This document shows, piece by piece, positions 1 to 8,068 of a stretch of DNA of 64,000 bases. This DNA comes from Paenibacillus sp. HWE-109 (GTDB taxonomy: Bacteria > Bacillota > Bacilli > Paenibacillales > NBRC-103111), in NCBI RefSeq assembly GCF_022163125.1, contig NZ_CP091881.1:5146001-5210000 (forward strand), in the 5' to 3' direction. How positions within the stretch are numbered: the stretch's first letter is position 1; the number at the start of each line of letters is the position of its first letter. A program made the position numbers and the translations under genes. A model generated the notes under the pieces. That model was given only the letters and a program-made list of their open reading frames with translations. It was not told the origin of the DNA and searched no databases.

Positions 1-1572
1 GCGACAGCACCTCTTCCCGTTCCAGAACCAACAGCTACCGAGCAGCACCTCCCGCAGGCGCCTCATATAGCAGTTAAACAACCAACACCGCCCAGAGATT
101 GGGAGCATCTCATTGCTCGCGTCTGGTTGCCGCGGATCTTCATCGTCGTATTCCTGTTAGGCGTATTATGGGGATTTACGGCGGCCGTAAGCGCCGGAAT
201 CATAACTGAACCCATACGCTGTCTACTCGGTGTCTTTGCAGCCGCCTTTATGTACTGGCAAGGAGAACGGCAAATTCGCCGTAAACGCCCAGCGCTTGGG
301 CAAGTCCTTTTGGGTGGAGCCACGGGTGTTCTGATTTTATCCCTGTTCGCGGCTCATATGTTATTTTCGCTACTGCCTCCAACACTGGCGTTTATACTTT
401 ATATAGCAACCATTGCGCTCAGTGTCTACCTAGCCATCCGACACCGTTCTCAGGCATTGATGATCATCACCTTATTGGCTGGATATCTGGTTCCGTTTCT
501 CGTTGATTCATCGCACCCGAATATATGGGTTTTCGCTGGTTATGAAGGATTATTCTCCATGTCCATGATGATTTTATCGCTGCGTTACTCCTTTCGAGGT
601 GCTTATTACACGGCCTTTGGCGTCTTGCACCTCCCTTTACTGATCTCGATGCTTTTTGAGAATGTCACCAACGACCGTCCGGCGATCTTGACTATTGTTG
701 TGCTGCAGCATCTTCTTCTCTTTGCTATCGCCGTGGTCAGGTCCACAGACAGTCGAATTGGGCAGCGAATACTTCTGTTTTTAAGCTTTGGACTGCTTAC
801 GGCCTGGGTCTATGCCCTGTATGGTCATTCCAACGATCAACGGCTGTATGAAGGAATGCTTATCCTGGCAACGCTGCTGTATAGCGGCACTTCTGTCTGG
901 CTGTATCGGCAAAAGCGGACCTTCTCCGTACAGGTGTCCATCGCTACTCTAAGCCTATTTCTATGGCTCATTTATGTGCTTCAGGGCGATGAAGCGGGTT
1001 CTGCCATTCTTGTCGAAGGCGCCCTTGCGCTATGTCTGGGAGCCATTTTCAAAAGCAAGCTCCAACAAATCAGCGGTGCCTTCACTTATTTCATAGGCAG
1101 TCTGTTTGTATTCGCTCACCCGCTGCATGAGGTATTGTCCAAAGAATCTTTTGCCTGGCTGATAATGGTTGCATCCCTATCTGGCTTATATGTCTTCTTC
1201 CGTTCCAAACTTCAAGACGGGGTTAACGGACTGAAACCCCATCTATTATTCATGTGGTTGGAGTTAATCCTGCTCCTCGTCTATCTCACTCAGCTCACGA
1301 ATGCGCTAACACGAGCACTGGATTATGATTATCAGCATCTGATCCTCTCTGCCGTCTGGGCGGTCTATGCCATTCTGCTTATCGTGCTTGGCTTCATGAG
1401 TCAAAAGCCAAAAGCCAAACTCGTAGGTATCATTTTCTTATTCATAACGCTGCTCAAAATCATTTTCATCGACTTGCCCGATGTATCAACAGCCATACGT
1501 GCCGTGCTATTTATTGGCCTTGGTGCTGTGGGCGTGGGGATTTCACGGCTGTTCTATAAACGTAAGGAATAG
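1..1572 (+). CDS. DUF2339-type polytopic membrane protein (5' end outside window)
   Basis: The reading frame is open from base 1, so the N-terminus is missing. About 523 codons are visible. A proline-rich linker is followed by a W-E-H-L-I start and a run of roughly a dozen hydrophobic segments, with a G-E-R-Q-I-R-R motif after the second. This pattern is typical of the DUF2339 predicted membrane proteins, which usually carry an N-terminal coiled coil before the membrane part. The family has no assigned reaction. A strong bidirectional terminator follows the stop, so this gene and the convergent hydrolase gene end at the same hairpin. A TTG at 127 could be read as a start but has no ribosome binding site and would remove the conserved W-E motif. 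Confidence 0.75.
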   Translation, partial: ATAPLPVPEPTATEQHLPQAPHIAVKQPTPPRDWEHLIARVWLPRIFIVVFLLGVLWGFTAAVSAGIITEPIRCLLGVFAAAFMYWQGERQIRRKRPALGQVLLGGATGVLILSLFAAHMLFSLLPPTLAFILYIATIALSVYLAIRHRSQALMIITLLAGYLVPFLVDSSHPNIWVFAGYEGLFSMSMMILSLRYSFRGAYYTAFGVLHLPLLISMLFENVTNDRPAILTIVVLQHLLLFAIAVVRSTDSRIGQRILLFLSFGLLTAWVYALYGHSNDQRLYEGMLILATLLYSGTSVWLYRQKRTFSVQVSIATLSLFLWLIYVLQGDEAGSAILVEGALALCLGAIFKSKLQQISGAFTYFIGSLFVFAHPLHEVLSKESFAWLIMVASLSGLYVFFRSKLQDGVNGLKPHLLFMWLELILLLVYLTQLTNALTRALDYDYQHLILSAVWAVYAILLIVLGFMSQKPKAKLVGIIFLFITLLKIIFIDLPDVSTAIRAVLFIGLGAVGVGISRLFYKRKE

Positions 1573-1602
1573 GCGCGACGAGTGCGCGAAATAAGCGCAA
1601 CA

Positions 1603-1650
1603 AAGGCCCGCCCCAGAAGCTTAACAGCCTTCTGGGGCGGGCCTTGCTTT
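1603..1650. terminator. Bidirectional rho-independent terminator
   Basis: A 17-bp near-perfect stem (1603-1619 pairs with 1629-1645) is flanked by an A-rich side on the left and TTGCTTTT on the right. It sits between convergent genes and can end transcription from both. Confidence 0.85.
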
Positions 1651-2570
1651 TAACCAAGATCAAACGCCATCAAATCTCTGGCCATGGTAATTTTTCCTTG
1701 GAAAATCTCATCCATCCCTGCCGCATAAGCGGCTTCCGCCTCTTCATTCGCGGCGGGAGCCGGGATGTGGTGCGTCAGCACCAGATGGGCAACGCCGGCT
1801 TTGCGGGCTATTTCGGCTACTTCCAACGTTGTCGAATGGTATTTGGCTGGGTTGGACAAACCGATCTTTTGCTCAGGGAATTTGGCAATGAGCGCGTCCA
1901 GCCACGATTTGTTGTACGATTCATGGATGAGCAGGTCGATTCCTCGGCTATGCTCTACCATGCTGTCAACCGGAATCGTATCACCCGAAATGACAACCGC
2001 CTTGCCGTTGTACTCGATCTTATAGGCAATTGCCGGATAAACAGGGCGATGATCGACTTCGAAAGCCGTAATTTTCACACCGTCCTGCTCATACACGACG
2101 CCTTCATTGCTTTCATGATACTGAATATCGGCCCCATCGCCTGCCGAGAAATTGTAATTCACGCGAAGATTCACGTCGAAGTCGAATGACTCCCGCATTT
2201 TGCCAATAATCGCCTTGGTCGTCGTAGGTCCGTATACCTGCATGGGGCCTTTGCGCCCCTCAAAAACACGGTCCGCGATCACATGGGTACGCCAACTCGT
2301 AATGAACACATCGAAGAACCCGGAATTATGGTCACTGTGATGATGGGTGAAGAAGACATCGGATATACGCTGCGGCATGATCCCCGCCTTGATCAATTGA
2401 TCCACGGTCGCTCCGCCGCAATCGAATAGAAAGGTCTTGTCTCCGGCAAGGATCGCAACGCCTGCTTTGGCCCTGCCATAAAATGCTCTCGGTGTGCCTG
2501 TGCCGAGGATCACTGCTTTGATATGCTCATGAAAATCAGGCAATAGGTTTTCTTGGGGTTGCATATACAA
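1650..2570 (-). CDS. Metallo-beta-lactamase-fold metal-dependent hydrolase
   Basis: This is a cytosolic protein of 306 residues with no signal peptide. The zinc-binding HxHxDH motif is at residues 76-81 (H76, H78, D80, H81). A later I-S-G-D-T motif near residue 196 and T-H-H near 266 supply the remaining metal ligands of the fold. The start is a TTG at 2568-2570, chosen because AAGGAGG lies 7 bases upstream; an ATG two codons in has 13-base spacing. It is the last gene of the Crp-led ABC importer operon. MBL proteins of this size include RNase Z-like enzymes and MBL-fold arylsulfatases. A sulfatase role would fit a sulfonate-type importer, but that is inference from position only. Confidence 0.7.
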   Translation of the reverse strand: MYMQPQENLLPDFHEHIKAVILGTGTPRAFYGRAKAGVAILAGDKTFLFDCGGATVDQLIKAGIMPQRISDVFFTHHHSDHNSGFFDVFITSWRTHVIADRVFEGRKGPMQVYGPTTTKAIIGKMRESFDFDVNLRVNYNFSAGDGADIQYHESNEGVVYEQDGVKITAFEVDHRPVYPAIAYKIEYNGKAVVISGDTIPVDSMVEHSRGIDLLIHESYNKSWLDALIAKFPEQKIGLSNPAKYHSTTLEVAEIARKAGVAHLVLTHHIPAPAANEEAEAAYAAGMDEIFQGKITMARDLMAFDLG

Positions 2571-2597
2571 GGGAAAGCCTCCTTCGTTCCTGAACGA

Positions 2598-3635
2598 TTA
2601 TTTTTCTTTTTTCACTTCATCCAACAGCGAGGTATCCAGAAATTTGCTGAAATCCAGTTCCTCGGCTTTTACTTTCAAATAACCGGCATCGAAGGATATT
2701 TTGGCTTGTTCATTAATATCCTCAAGCGCAATGTCTTGCGTAAGCTTCAAATGATCGATTGCTGCTTTAATCAGCGCTGGCTCCATACCTTTTCCTGTCA
2801 GCACTTTCAATTCGCTGCTGATTAGCTCGTAGGATTTATCCGGATTTTGCCCGATGAAATCGATGGCTTGTTTATTTGCTTTCACTGCTTTTTTGGCCAA
2901 ATCGCGGTGCTCCTTCAGAAACTTGTCGCTGGCAACAAGAATCGTCAACGGATAATTCCCATCCTTAGGCGGAATTTTGTTCCAATCCACGAGGATCGTT
3001 CCGGAACCTTCCTGAATCATTTGCGTTCCCCAAGGTTCTGCAATTAACGTTGCATCCACTTCTTTCTGACGAATCGCCACCAGCGTATCCGCCGGGGCCC
3101 GTGTCACAATCTGCACGCCGGACGTATCCGTCGTCACTTTCAAGCCTTGCTGCTGCAGCAGCACACGAAGCGAGAGATCCGGCGTGCCGCCTTTGGCCGC
3201 GACGGCCACCGTTTTGCCAACGAGATCCTTCACTGATTGAATGCCGGCATCCTTCCGAGCCACCAAGACAGCGCCGCCATTGTTCACGCCTGAGATTACC
3301 CGGATATTTTTGCTTTTCAAATATTGATTGATCACTGGTCCTGGGCCGACATAGCCCATGTCAATTTGATCCGTTGCTATCGCTGTGGCGAAATCAGCTC
3401 CATTGTCGAAGGGCGTGACTTCGATCTTGGCATTGGGCCCGAAAGCTTGTTGAAAATAATTATTTTGCAAGGCGACAAATCCTGGAGCGTGCGTGACATT
3501 TTTCAAAATACCGATTTTCACAGTCGTACTGGCAGCCGTTGTAGATACCGCCGCTGTTTCTTTACTTTGTCCGCAGGCCGATACCACCAACGTGACCATC
3601 ATAACCAAACTCAAGACCCAACCTACTCTTTTCAT
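2598..3635 (-). CDS. ABC importer substrate-binding lipoprotein, nitrate/sulfonate/taurine type
   Basis: The protein has 345 residues. It begins with a lipoprotein signal peptide ending in V-S-A-C at about residue 21, so it should be anchored outside the membrane by a lipidated cysteine. The mature part has the NMT1/SsuA-like fold signature: V-K-I-G-I-L-K near the start, Y-V-G-P-G-P near residue 95, and a conserved A-E-P-W-G-T segment near 200. This family binds sulfonates, taurine, nitrate, bicarbonate or thiamine precursors; the ligand cannot be told from sequence here. It is followed by the MBL hydrolase gene and preceded by the permease gene in one minus-strand operon. The start has AAGGGGG about 8 bases upstream. 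Confidence 0.85.
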   Translation of the reverse strand: MKRVGWVLSLVMMVTLVVSACGQSKETAAVSTTAASTTVKIGILKNVTHAPGFVALQNNYFQQAFGPNAKIEVTPFDNGADFATAIATDQIDMGYVGPGPVINQYLKSKNIRVISGVNNGGAVLVARKDAGIQSVKDLVGKTVAVAAKGGTPDLSLRVLLQQQGLKVTTDTSGVQIVTRAPADTLVAIRQKEVDATLIAEPWGTQMIQEGSGTILVDWNKIPPKDGNYPLTILVASDKFLKEHRDLAKKAVKANKQAIDFIGQNPDKSYELISSELKVLTGKGMEPALIKAAIDHLKLTQDIALEDINEQAKISFDAGYLKVKAEELDFSKFLDTSLLDEVKKEK

Positions 3636-3652
3636 CCCAAATCCCCCTTAGA

Positions 3653-4408
3653 TTATTTCTTTAACTGAAAGCGAAGAACAATTCTGTCCTCCAACTGTTT
3701 AAAACAAAAATGATCCGATATCGTACCAATGACCGCTATAATAATGACCACACATAGAATCGTCGCCGTATCCCCAAGCCCGCGCCCATCCTGCAGCATT
3801 TGTCCTAATCCAACGCCTTTGGCAATCAACTCCCCTGCGACTAGAGCTCGCCAGGCAAAAGCCCAAGCAACTCTTATCCCTGTGATCCAATGCGGGAATG
3901 CGGCTGGCAGCTGCACTTGAAAAAACAAGCGATAGCCGCTGCCTGTCCCCAGCATTTGCGCAGCACGCAAGTGAATCGGCGAAATGTTCATAATTCCTGT
4001 GCGGCTCGCCATCGCCATCGTCCACGTTGCCCCAATTGTCGTAATGAAGATGACAGCCGTGTCACTCAGCCCGAACCAGATGATGGCGAAGGGCAGCCAG
4101 GCAATGCTCGGCACGGTTTGGAGAGCCACCACGAGAAAGCCAAAGGTTTCGTCCAAATAACGATAGCGTGCGAATCCATAACCGAGTACCGTGCCGATTC
4201 CGATCGAGATGGCAAATGAGATCAACAAGCGGCGCAGACTCGCGCCAATTGCTCCAAGGAGATGCCCCTGCGTTATCCCGTCATAGAAAGCTTGAAATGT
4301 TTGCAGCGGCGAAGGAAATTTCCACCCCCACTGAAAAATTCTAAATCCCAACTCCCATATGATCAGCAGAAGAATTAGAAACAGCGTTCTTCTTAAGGCT
4401 GTATTCAT
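3653..4408 (-). CDS. ABC importer permease, SsuC/TauC type
   Basis: This is a 251-residue inner-membrane permease with about six hydrophobic segments. The BPD-transport EAA-like loop lies near residues 150-175 (R-A-A-Q-M-L-G-T-G followed by F-Q-V-Q-L-P-A-A-F-P). The ATG at 4406-4408 has an AGAGGAG site about 8 bases upstream, inside the 3' end of the ATPase gene. The two genes therefore overlap by 68 bases in different frames, longer than the usual 1-8 base overlap, so translation is probably coupled. It works with the neighbouring ATPase and binding lipoprotein. Confidence 0.85.
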   Translation of the reverse strand: MNTALRRTLFLILLLIIWELGFRIFQWGWKFPSPLQTFQAFYDGITQGHLLGAIGASLRRLLISFAISIGIGTVLGYGFARYRYLDETFGFLVVALQTVPSIAWLPFAIIWFGLSDTAVIFITTIGATWTMAMASRTGIMNISPIHLRAAQMLGTGSGYRLFFQVQLPAAFPHWITGIRVAWAFAWRALVAGELIAKGVGLGQMLQDGRGLGDTATILCVVIIIAVIGTISDHFCFKQLEDRIVLRFQLKK

Positions 4409-5180
4409 GACCTAACTCCTCTCTGACTACCTTCTCAAGCTCATCTGTCAGGGCTTCCATAATCTTGTTCTCCAGAGCATGGATGAGCGGATCACTCATT
4501 TGATGAGGCCTTGCCGCCTGAACGGCAAACTCCTTTTTCACCTTGCCAGGCTGTGTCGCCATCACAATAACTCGGTCCGACAACATGACGGCTTCGCGAA
4601 TGTTATGGGTAATGAACAGAATGGTTTTCCCTGTCTGTAACCAGATGTCTTCCAAATCTTTCAGCAAAATAATGCGCGTCTGCTCATCCAAAGCGGCAAA
4701 AGGCTCATCCATCAGCAAAATATCCGGATCCATAACAAGGGCTCTCGCGATCGCGACTCGCTGTTTCATCCCTCCAGACAGTTCATGAGGATACCGATCC
4801 ACAAACTTGCTCAAATGAACTGCTTTGATCTGCTCAAGCGCAAGATCATACCGCACTTTCTTCGACATGCCCTTTTGCTTGAGACCAAAGGCCACATTAT
4901 CCAGCACCGTCAGCCATGGGAACAAGCCGTGCTCTTGGAAGACAACGATGCGATCAGCGCCTGGCGCCGTAATTTTTTGCCCATTTACCGTAATCGTCCC
5001 GCTGCTCGCTCTTTCAAAGCCCGCAATCAGGTTCAGCAGGGTTGACTTTCCACAACCTGACGGCCCTACGACAGAGACGAATTCTCCTCTATGTATCGTG
5101 AGAGAAACTTCATCCAGAGCTGTATACGTGCTTCCCTTGCGCTGTGAAAAGATTTTGCTCACCTTATGAATGGCAATCAT
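4341..5180 (-). CDS. ABC importer ATP-binding protein, SsuB/TauB type
   Basis: This is a 279-residue cytosolic ATPase. Walker A is G-P-S-G-C-G-K-S-T at about residues 39-47. The signature L-S-G-G-M-K-Q-R is near residue 134, Walker B L-L-M-D-E-P near 155, and the switch histidine T-H-N near 192. The domain is about 255 residues long, so the last 25 residues are an unconserved tail, which is exactly the part overlapped by the permease gene. Spacing to the upstream regulator gene is only 25 bases, with GGAGG before the ATG, so the two are co-transcribed. Confidence 0.88.
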   Translation of the reverse strand: MIAIHKVSKIFSQRKGSTYTALDEVSLTIHRGEFVSVVGPSGCGKSTLLNLIAGFERASSGTITVNGQKITAPGADRIVVFQEHGLFPWLTVLDNVAFGLKQKGMSKKVRYDLALEQIKAVHLSKFVDRYPHELSGGMKQRVAIARALVMDPDILLMDEPFAALDEQTRIILLKDLEDIWLQTGKTILFITHNIREAVMLSDRVIVMATQPGKVKKEFAVQAARPHQMSDPLIHALENKIMEALTDELEKVVREELGHEYSLKKNAVSNSSADHMGVGI

Positions 5181-5205
5181 GAATTACCTCCTATCCGTCA
5201 TGCGT

Positions 5206-5847
5206 CTATACCTGAGTGAAGAATTGGTTCGGACGATAGATAACAATTTTCTTTTTGGAATAATCAATTAGTGCCTGATCTCGCCATTTATTAAGTGTTT
5301 CCGTGACCGTTTGCCTGCTGCAACCTATGACATAGGATATTTCTTCATGACTGAGCGGCACATTAATCTCCAGTTGTTCATTGGTTGGTTTGCCAAGCTG
5401 CATCAGGAACCAAGCCAATCGCCAAGCTACCGGACGGCAAATCAGCGTCTCCACCATTTTCTGCGTCTGCAAAAGGCGCCTAGCGCCTAGGACTGCCAAG
5501 GAATAAGCAAATTCGGCATTCTCCTTGGCCAACTCCAGAAATTTACGGCTATCGAGCGTAATAATTTGACTGTCCACCAAGCATCTGGCATACCTTTTCC
5601 GGGGCATCTGGGTCAGGATTTCCGCATTACCGAAGATTTCACCCTCATAGCGAAGAAATAAAGTGATTCCCTGCCCCTCCTCGGAGGATTGGGATATTTT
5701 AATTAATCCGGCTTCCACATAATAGGCTCCGCTCGGCGCATCATTCTCTTGAAAAATATACTCATTCTTCTTATAGCTTTGAATCGTGCCATGTTGGCGA
5801 AAGGCTTCTACCATGCTTTCTTTGGTTGAATCTTGTTCTCTCTCCAT
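5206..5847 (-). CDS. Crp/Fnr family transcriptional regulator
   Basis: The protein has 213 residues. An N-terminal cyclic-nucleotide-binding-like beta-roll covers about residues 15-125, then a dimer helix, then a winged helix (L-S-H-E-E-I-S-Y-V-I-G followed by S-R-Q-T-V-T at about 165-190). No cysteine cluster typical of Fnr is visible in the N-terminus, so an iron-sulfur sensor is unlikely. It is the first gene of the importer operon and probably controls it. A 16-bp TGT...ACA palindrome upstream (5947-5962) is a good candidate for its own operator. The effector is unknown; nitrogen or sulfur status would fit the importer type. Confidence 0.85.
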   Translation of the reverse strand: MEREQDSTKESMVEAFRQHGTIQSYKKNEYIFQENDAPSGAYYVEAGLIKISQSSEEGQGITLFLRYEGEIFGNAEILTQMPRKRYARCLVDSQIITLDSRKFLELAKENAEFAYSLAVLGARRLLQTQKMVETLICRPVAWRLAWFLMQLGKPTNEQLEINVPLSHEEISYVIGCSRQTVTETLNKWRDQALIDYSKKKIVIYRPNQFFTQV

Positions 5848-5881
5848 CCGATGAGTCCCCTTTTAACTTGTTCCTCATGAG

Positions 5882-5899
5882 CTCAACTTTAATGTTGAG
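5882..5899 (-). other. Small inverted repeat in the 5' leader of the Crp-type gene
   Basis: CTCAAC and GTTGAG are separated by 6 bases. In the transcript of the Crp-type gene this could fold into a weak hairpin about 35 bases before the start codon. Function is unknown. Confidence 0.35.
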
Positions 5900-5921
5900 T
5901 ATTCCGATGAGTTATACATAT

Positions 5922-5962
5922 ATTATCACACGAAACTAGGTTAAAATGTCGGATACCCGACA
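5922..5962 (-). promoter_or_regulatory. Promoter region of the Crp-led operon with a 16-bp palindromic operator
   Basis: A perfect inverted repeat TGTCGG-ATAC-CCGACA lies at 5947-5962. On the minus strand a GATAAT -10 candidate is at 5922-5927. The right half of the palindrome falls where a -35 would be. Crp/Fnr-family sites are typically 16-bp TGT...ACA palindromes, so autoregulation by the first gene of the operon is the simplest reading. Confidence 0.55.
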
Positions 5963-6122
5963 AATTCGAAAAATAATTATCTGCTAATCGAATGTGAACG
6001 TTCTTTGAAAGCATTGATTTCATGGATTAAATACGTTATATTCTAGACTTGCGCGTTTATCATTTATCTAATTTTAGAAATCTTAACAAATAAATACATT
6101 CCTAATAATGAGGTGTCCCACG

Positions 6123-6680
6123 ATGATAATGAACAAAACAGCAGCAGGCATCCTCCTGCTTACACTGATGGTAACTGGAGCAGCATGCTCCTCCGAACCC
6201 AAAGCATCGACTTCAAGCCCAGCTCCGACCGCTGCAACAACCACTGCACCGCAAACGACCGCAGCTGCTCAAAGTCAAGATGCGATCAACTTGAAAGGCT
6301 ATATTGCCGCGAGAATCGCCCAAGAGAAAGCCGACTTCCTCTTCGCGGAAGTCAAGTCCAAAGACGGCAAACTGATCCTCAATCCTGTAGCGGCTGACAG
6401 CAAAGACAAAACCGTCAAGTTCCTTACGAGCTACTACGATGCCGCGATGGCCGATAAAGTAGCGACACACTATTTGACAGATCAGAAAGCCGACAACGCA
6501 ATTGTCACGAATACCCAGCCTTTCTTCCCAACCAATTTGCTGGCTACCAAAAAAGAAGACATCACCTACGATGCAGCCAATACGAAAGATCAAGTCAGCT
6601 TCACAACCAAAGATGGCGTCACCTTCACGACGAAAAAAGTGAACGATACATTTGTGCTCGCAGACGCTGTGAAGAAATAA
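6123..6680 (+). CDS. Putative secreted lipoprotein
   Basis: The protein has about 185 residues, with a lipoprotein signal peptide (hydrophobic run ending T-G-A-A-C-S-S) and then a Ser/Thr/Ala/Pro-rich linker of about 30 residues. The start at 6123 (M-I-M-N-K) is preferred over an ATG at 6108 because GAGGTG lies about 8 bases upstream. The C-terminal 120 residues are soluble and Lys/Asp/Thr-rich, and I do not recognise the domain. It is divergent from the Crp-led operon. The stop codon runs directly into a tandem repeat rather than a standard terminator. Confidence 0.7.
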   Translation: MIMNKTAAGILLLTLMVTGAACSSEPKASTSSPAPTAATTTAPQTTAAAQSQDAINLKGYIAARIAQEKADFLFAEVKSKDGKLILNPVAADSKDKTVKFLTSYYDAAMADKVATHYLTDQKADNAIVTNTQPFFPTNLLATKKEDITYDAANTKDQVSFTTKDGVTFTTKKVNDTFVLADAVKK

Positions 6681-6683
6681 AAA

Positions 6684-6850
6684 AAGACCCCGCGGCGGCT
6701 TGGTTATCTACAAAAAAGAGACCCCGCGGCGGCTTGGTCATCTACAAAAAAAAGAGGCCCCGCGGCGGTTTGGTCATCTACAAAAAAAAGACCCCGCGGC
6801 GGCTTGGTCATCTACAAAAAAAGAGACTCCGCTGCAGCTTGGTTGGGTAA
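6684..6850 (+). repeat. Five-copy tandem repeat of about 34-36 bp
   Basis: A unit built of an A-run, GACCCCGCGGCGGCTTGG and TCATCTAC is repeated. The CCCC/CTCC landmarks start at 6688, 6722, 6758, 6792 and 6827, giving periods of 34, 36, 34 and 35. The last copy is degenerate. Copies are directly adjacent with no unique spacers, so this is not a CRISPR array. Each unit carries a CCGCGG palindrome and an A-run. Confidence 0.85.
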
Positions 6851-7097
6851 TCCCCTTACGAACCCAGTACCCTTTATTCGCTCAAAATCGCTCATTCTGA
6901 AAATCTAATGAATTCCAGACGCGCTATTCCAAGCAAACAAACACCTTTCCGCCTTAAATCTGCTCGATAGCGCCAATTCAGTTCATTAAATCTCCAAAGT
7001 AGCCATTTTTTCGTATATAAGCATCATACGGTTCATTAGATGCCCTTTGAAACCGAAAACTACTATCGCGTAGAAGTCTGCCTGGTGGACGCTAAGT
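6851..7097. other. Intergenic stretch with no supported gene
   Basis: This stretch follows the tandem repeat. No reading frame with a ribosome binding site, no RNA gene and no clear promoter were seen. Composition is ordinary. Confidence 0.5.
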
Positions 7098-7132
7098 AAA
7101 AAAAGAGACCCACAGCAACGGGCTGCGGGTCT
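7098..7132 (-). terminator. Rho-independent terminator (minus strand)
   Basis: The stem GACCCACAGC (7107-7116) pairs with GCTGCGGGTC (7122-7131) with one mismatch, followed on the minus strand by a run of T. It lies about 200 bases downstream of the 7326-7661 gene. Confidence 0.7.
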
Positions 7133-7325
7133 TAAAGTAATTCTATTTTAAAGGGGGTCGAGTTTTATTATAATCCCCTTTCATTAATGCCAGATGAAGA
7201 ACATATTTCTTTTTGATTACAAATTAATCAATCGTATGACAGTTCTGCCCAGCCAGTCCAGTACCGCAGACGACCACCTATAAAAATCCCCTTACGACTA
7301 CCTGAACTCATGGATATAGATCAAT

Positions 7326-7661
7326 TTAATCTTTCAAATTAATGTCTTCATAACCCCAAAGTTCCAAAATCCGTCTATTTGCTATAATATCCTCTTCCGT
7401 TAATCGGTCCAATTTCATTTTTGCAAGCAGTAAGAGCTCGGAGTAAGCTGCGTATTGAAAATCTCTATAGATCTCCTGGTTCTTTTTATGGAATACGTGG
7501 ATTTGATCCGTAAGTTCGACATATGGCAAAGTCCCTTGTTTCCATTCCACAAACGATTGATACAATGGCTCCAGCGCTTCTTCAGTTACAAATTGGTGGT
7601 AATCATCAAGTAGTTCACGTTCTTGCAGTCTTTTTTGTTTCAAACTTTGCTTGCTCTCCAC
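7326..7661 (-). CDS. Hypothetical protein, 111 aa
   Basis: The start is a GTG at 7659-7661, chosen because a consensus AAGGAGG lies 8 bases upstream. The protein is highly charged and predicted helical, with no signal peptide or membrane segment. The N-terminus is rich in Lys, Arg, Gln and Glu and could form a coiled coil. I do not recognise the family. It stands alone, with its own terminator downstream and a GTTCT-CCC-AGAAC inverted repeat just upstream (7696-7708) that might be an operator. Confidence 0.6.
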   Translation of the reverse strand: MESKQSLKQKRLQERELLDDYHQFVTEEALEPLYQSFVEWKQGTLPYVELTDQIHVFHKKNQEIYRDFQYAAYSELLLLAKMKLDRLTEEDIIANRRILELWGYEDINLKD

Positions 7662-7695
7662 CTAATTAACCTCCTTATTCTATATGCTCAACTAT

Positions 7696-7708
7696 GTTCT
7701 CCCAGAAC
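7696..7708. promoter_or_regulatory. Short inverted repeat upstream of the 111-aa gene
   Basis: GTTCT and AGAAC are separated by 3 bases, about 35 bases before the GTG start. It is a possible operator; no regulator can be named. Confidence 0.3.
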
Positions 7709-7894
7709 TCTTCCTCATTCCCAGTACTATCCACTCATTTCAAAATAATTTAAGGTTAATTAATTTATTCGAGTTGACGATCTTAATTCCTCTCTAAACT
7801 GTGAGTCCAATAAATGGCGGATTCCGACGGATTCCGCTCATTCTCAGGGCGTTAAGCGTGTTTTTCATCGCGACGGAGGCCGTTTCGGCTGAGC

Positions 7895-7946
7895 GACCCG
7901 CGTTAACGCTGTTTTTCGCGCTTAAAGCGCCCAAGAATCGCGGGTC
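7895..7946. repeat. Structured GC-rich intergenic element
   Basis: GACCCGCG (7895-7902) is complementary to CGCGGGTC (7939-7946). Nested inside are the palindrome GCGTTAACGC (7900-7909) and GCGC-TTAAA-GCGC. It sits in the 406-base gap between two minus-strand genes and is much more GC-rich than its surroundings. It could be a dispersed palindromic repeat or a structured RNA; no coding frame supports it. Confidence 0.45.
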
Positions 7947-7993
7947 TTACCGCACTTATCCCTCACGCTAGAAAGTAGCGTGTACATTCCATA

Positions 7994-8043
7994 CAAAAAA
8001 GAGGCCGTCTCTCAAGGTTGAAAACCTGAAGACCAGCCTCTTA
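7994..8043 (-). terminator. Terminator of the AEP operon
   Basis: AAGAGGC (7999-8005) pairs with GCCTCTT (8036-8042) around an inner stem, followed on the minus strand by a T-run. It lies 26 bases after the DeoR-type gene, the last gene of the operon. Confidence 0.8.
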
Positions 8044-8068
8044 ATCACATTTTGTCCCTGGCAGCCAG

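Noticed and set aside
1644..2189. 181-aa plus-strand frame opposite the MBL hydrolase
   Set aside because: Starts inside a terminator hairpin and lies antisense to a gene with clear motifs.
6684..6850. Possible CRISPR array
   Set aside because: Units follow each other with no unique spacers, the repeat is mostly the whole period, and no cas gene is present.
6700..6900. 66-aa plus-strand reading frame across the tandem repeat
   Set aside because: It arises from the repeat, changes register between units because periods differ, and has no ribosome binding site.
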